Source: an uncultured Fretibacterium sp. (lineage in GTDB: Bacteria > Synergistota > Synergistia > Synergistales > Aminobacteriaceae). Taken from it: a stretch of 6,070 nt of DNA. Under the pieces are notes generated by a model. It ran no database searches. It was not told the DNA's origin and worked only from the letters and a program-made list of their open reading frames with translations. Positions 5,964 to 6,070 of this stretch are shown here, one piece after another. The position numbers were made by a program, and so were the translations under genes. How positions within the stretch are numbered: position 1 is the stretch's first letter; each line of letters opens with the position of its first letter. Location: the NCBI RefSeq assembly GCF_938040765.1, contig NZ_CALIAA010000213.1:1-6070 (forward strand), written 5' to 3'.

Positions 5964-6070
5964 TCATACCAGGAGATAGATCAGGACGAACAGGAGCCCC
6001 AGCGCGAAGGCCAGCAGGCTGTAGGCGAGGCTCGAGGGCAGGAATGCCCGGAAGGAGGGGATGTCCTTCT
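5964..6070 (-). CDS. C-terminal end of a membrane protein (partial)
   Basis: On the minus strand a frame enters from the right edge and ends with TGA at 5966-5964. The 34 visible residues read KDIPSFRAFLPSS, then a hydrophobic segment LAYSLLAFALGLLFVLIYLLV to the end. This looks like a C-terminal transmembrane helix with almost no tail. A well-formed terminator eight bases past the stop supports it as a real gene end. The family cannot be identified from so short a piece, and it might be a small protein or the tail of a larger one. Confidence 0.65.
   Translation of the reverse strand, partial: KDIPSFRAFLPSSLAYSLLAFALGLLFVLIYLLV

Overview
The window is GC-rich, tightly packed bacterial chromosome. 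It carries a purine-biosynthesis operon on the minus strand, a divergent regulatory gap, and a three-gene envelope cluster on the plus strand. The end of a further minus-strand gene lies at the right edge. Taxonomy cannot be fixed from this sequence. High GC, the GntR-purE-purM-purN order, the PurN sequence style and a GC-rich palindromic dispersed repeat would fit a Synergistota-like or related anaerobic lineage, but this is a guess.

Region 1 (1-2954, minus strand, transcribed right to left): a GntR/UTRA repressor gene is followed by purE, purM and purN. The last three encode steps of de novo IMP synthesis: class I N5-CAIR mutase, AIR synthetase and GAR formyltransferase. The gaps are 18 bp between the regulator and purE, a 4-bp ATGA overlap between purE and purM, and a 7-bp overlap between purM and purN, so the set reads as one transcript. 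The end of purN runs, without a stop, into a block of three consecutive GC-rich hairpins at the left edge. This repeat has replaced the normal end of the protein.

Region 2 (2955-3229): the divergent intergenic gap. On the minus strand it holds a good sigma70-type promoter (TTTACA, 17 bp, TATAGT). Just downstream of the expected transcription start is a perfect 17-bp palindrome with a GGTA-N-TACC core, the likely operator of the GntR/UTRA protein. This suggests an autoregulated purine operon with its own repressor.

Region 3 (3230-5888, plus strand): three closely spaced genes that are probably co-transcribed. They encode a TMEM43/LUMA-family membrane protein, a small secreted protein made of two copies of a C-x2-C...C-x6-H module (putative metal-binding, not recognised), and a secreted protein resembling the DUF6935 family with an acidic disordered tail. 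Each has a clear Shine-Dalgarno sequence. Their shared location in or outside the cytoplasmic membrane suggests an envelope function, but what it is cannot be read from the sequence.

Region 4 (5889-6070): a strong hairpin with a T-run on the minus strand, followed at the edge by the last 34 codons of a minus-strand gene ending in a transmembrane helix. That gene converges on the envelope cluster. I saw no tRNA, rRNA, CRISPR array, transposase or riboswitch. The most interesting items are the duplicated Cys/His exported protein with its TMEM43 neighbour, the private GntR/UTRA control of purine genes, and the repeat-derived tail of PurN.
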